This document shows, in pieces, positions 5,617-5,923 of a stretch of 5,923 bases of DNA. Both the position numbers and the translations under genes were made by a program. The stretch comes from Parvularcula sp. (lineage in GTDB: Bacteria; Pseudomonadota; Alphaproteobacteria; Caulobacterales; Parvularculaceae). Numbering within the stretch: position 1 is the first letter of the stretch; every line of letters starts with the position of its first letter. Location of the stretch: positions 1 through 5,923 of the forward strand of contig DNZB01000036.1 of NCBI GenBank assembly GCA_003506635.1. Reading direction: 5' to 3'. The notes beneath the pieces are model-generated. The model was given only the letters and a program-made list of their open reading frames with translations. It searched no databases and was not told where the DNA came from.

Positions 5617-5638
5617 GGGCGCCGTGCTCCCGGCGCCT
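5617..5638 (+). other. GC-rich hairpin after atpF
   Basis: GGCGCCG (5618-5624) pairs with CGGCGCC (5631-5637) around a six-base loop, and a G-U pair can extend it. It lies nine bases after the atpF stop, where a terminator would be expected, but no T tract follows. It could stabilise the 3' end of the atp mRNA, assist Rho-dependent ending, or be incidental. The rest of 5609-5786 is GC-rich and shows no gene or convincing promoter. Confidence 0.35.
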
Positions 5639-5786
5639 CGGCGGGCCATGAATCTGCTTGCCGCGTCGCGGCGCCGCCTTCCAGCCCTGCGCGCCATCAG
5701 CTAGAACCCCGCCCGGGGCGCAGGGGGTTGGGGCTGCCTGCGATCGCCTTCAGCCGCCTTGCGCGCGGCATAACAAGGAGCGGGTT

Positions 5787-5923
5787 ATGGGTCGTTTTGT
5801 TCTTTTTCTGATCGTCGTCGCGGCGGCGCTGGCCGGCGTGTGGTTCTACGCGCCAGGCGGCAAAGACATGCTGCTGGGGGCGAAATCATCGGTCATGGGC
5901 ATGATCGGCAAATCCGAACCGGC
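5787..5923 (+). CDS. N-terminus of an unidentified membrane-anchored or secreted protein (partial)
   Basis: A reading frame starts at ATG 5787 behind a strong Shine-Dalgarno sequence, AAGGAG (5775-5780, six-base spacer), and stays open to the window end for 45 codons. Residues 4-19 (FVLFLIVVAAALAGVW) form a hydrophobic helix after a single Arg. It may be an uncleaved N-terminal anchor or a signal peptide; no lipobox Cys is present. The following stretch is rich in Gly, Lys and Met (PGGKDMLLGAKSSVMGMIGKSEP). I do not recognise the family. It lies 178 bases after atpF on the same strand and may or may not belong to the F0 transcript. A longer frame at 5611-5811 overlaps it in another frame but lacks comparable coding character. 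Confidence 0.7.
   Translation, partial: MGRFVLFLIVVAAALAGVWFYAPGGKDMLLGAKSSVMGMIGKSEP

Noticed and set aside
5611..5811. Small + strand frame after atpF
   Set aside because: Pro/Arg/Ser-rich with no ribosome binding site, and it overlaps the better supported start at 5787 in a different frame.

Overview
The window looks like chromosomal core DNA of a GC-rich alphaproteobacterium. The evidence is a self-contained F0 operon in the order atpI-atpB-atpE-atpF'-atpF with no F1 genes after it. It encodes two distinct b-type subunits (b' and b), a 75-residue c subunit and a short alphaproteobacterial-type AtpI. No mobile element, CRISPR array, tRNA or rRNA is visible. I did not find a convincing new multi-gene system; the interesting signals are a probable single-base frameshift and several RNA structures over translation starts.

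Layout. Positions 1-111 are the 3' end of an unrecognised + strand gene. Positions 112-632 contain no intact gene. They hold a promoter-like sequence (168-196), a DUF2007-type small gene (225-508) that reads correctly only across a -1 frameshift near 405-409, and a structured leader just before the next gene. Positions 633-2825 encode an M3-family zinc oligopeptidase (Dcp/thimet oligopeptidase type) with a lipoprotein signal peptide, ending in a textbook intrinsic terminator at 2833-2865. A good sigma70-like promoter at 2906-2934 then starts the F0 operon: atpI (about 2952-3317), atpB (3360-4145), atpE (4230-4457), atpF' (4493-5047) and atpF (5051-5608). After a 178-base gap with no clear terminator, a new gene for a small membrane-anchored protein starts at 5787 and runs off the window.

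How the genes work together. AtpB (a), AtpE (c-ring) and the AtpF'/AtpF heterodimer (peripheral stalk) form the membrane proton channel of ATP synthase, and AtpI is the accessory assembly protein. The F1 genes (atpHAGDC) must lie elsewhere, as is usual in alphaproteobacteria. The spacers look tuned for unequal subunit output. atpB starts right after a 13-bp hairpin covering its ribosome binding site, atpE has an open leader with a strong Shine-Dalgarno sequence, and atpF is closely coupled to atpF'. The M3 lipoprotein and the DUF2007 remnant are separate units with no visible functional link to ATP synthase.
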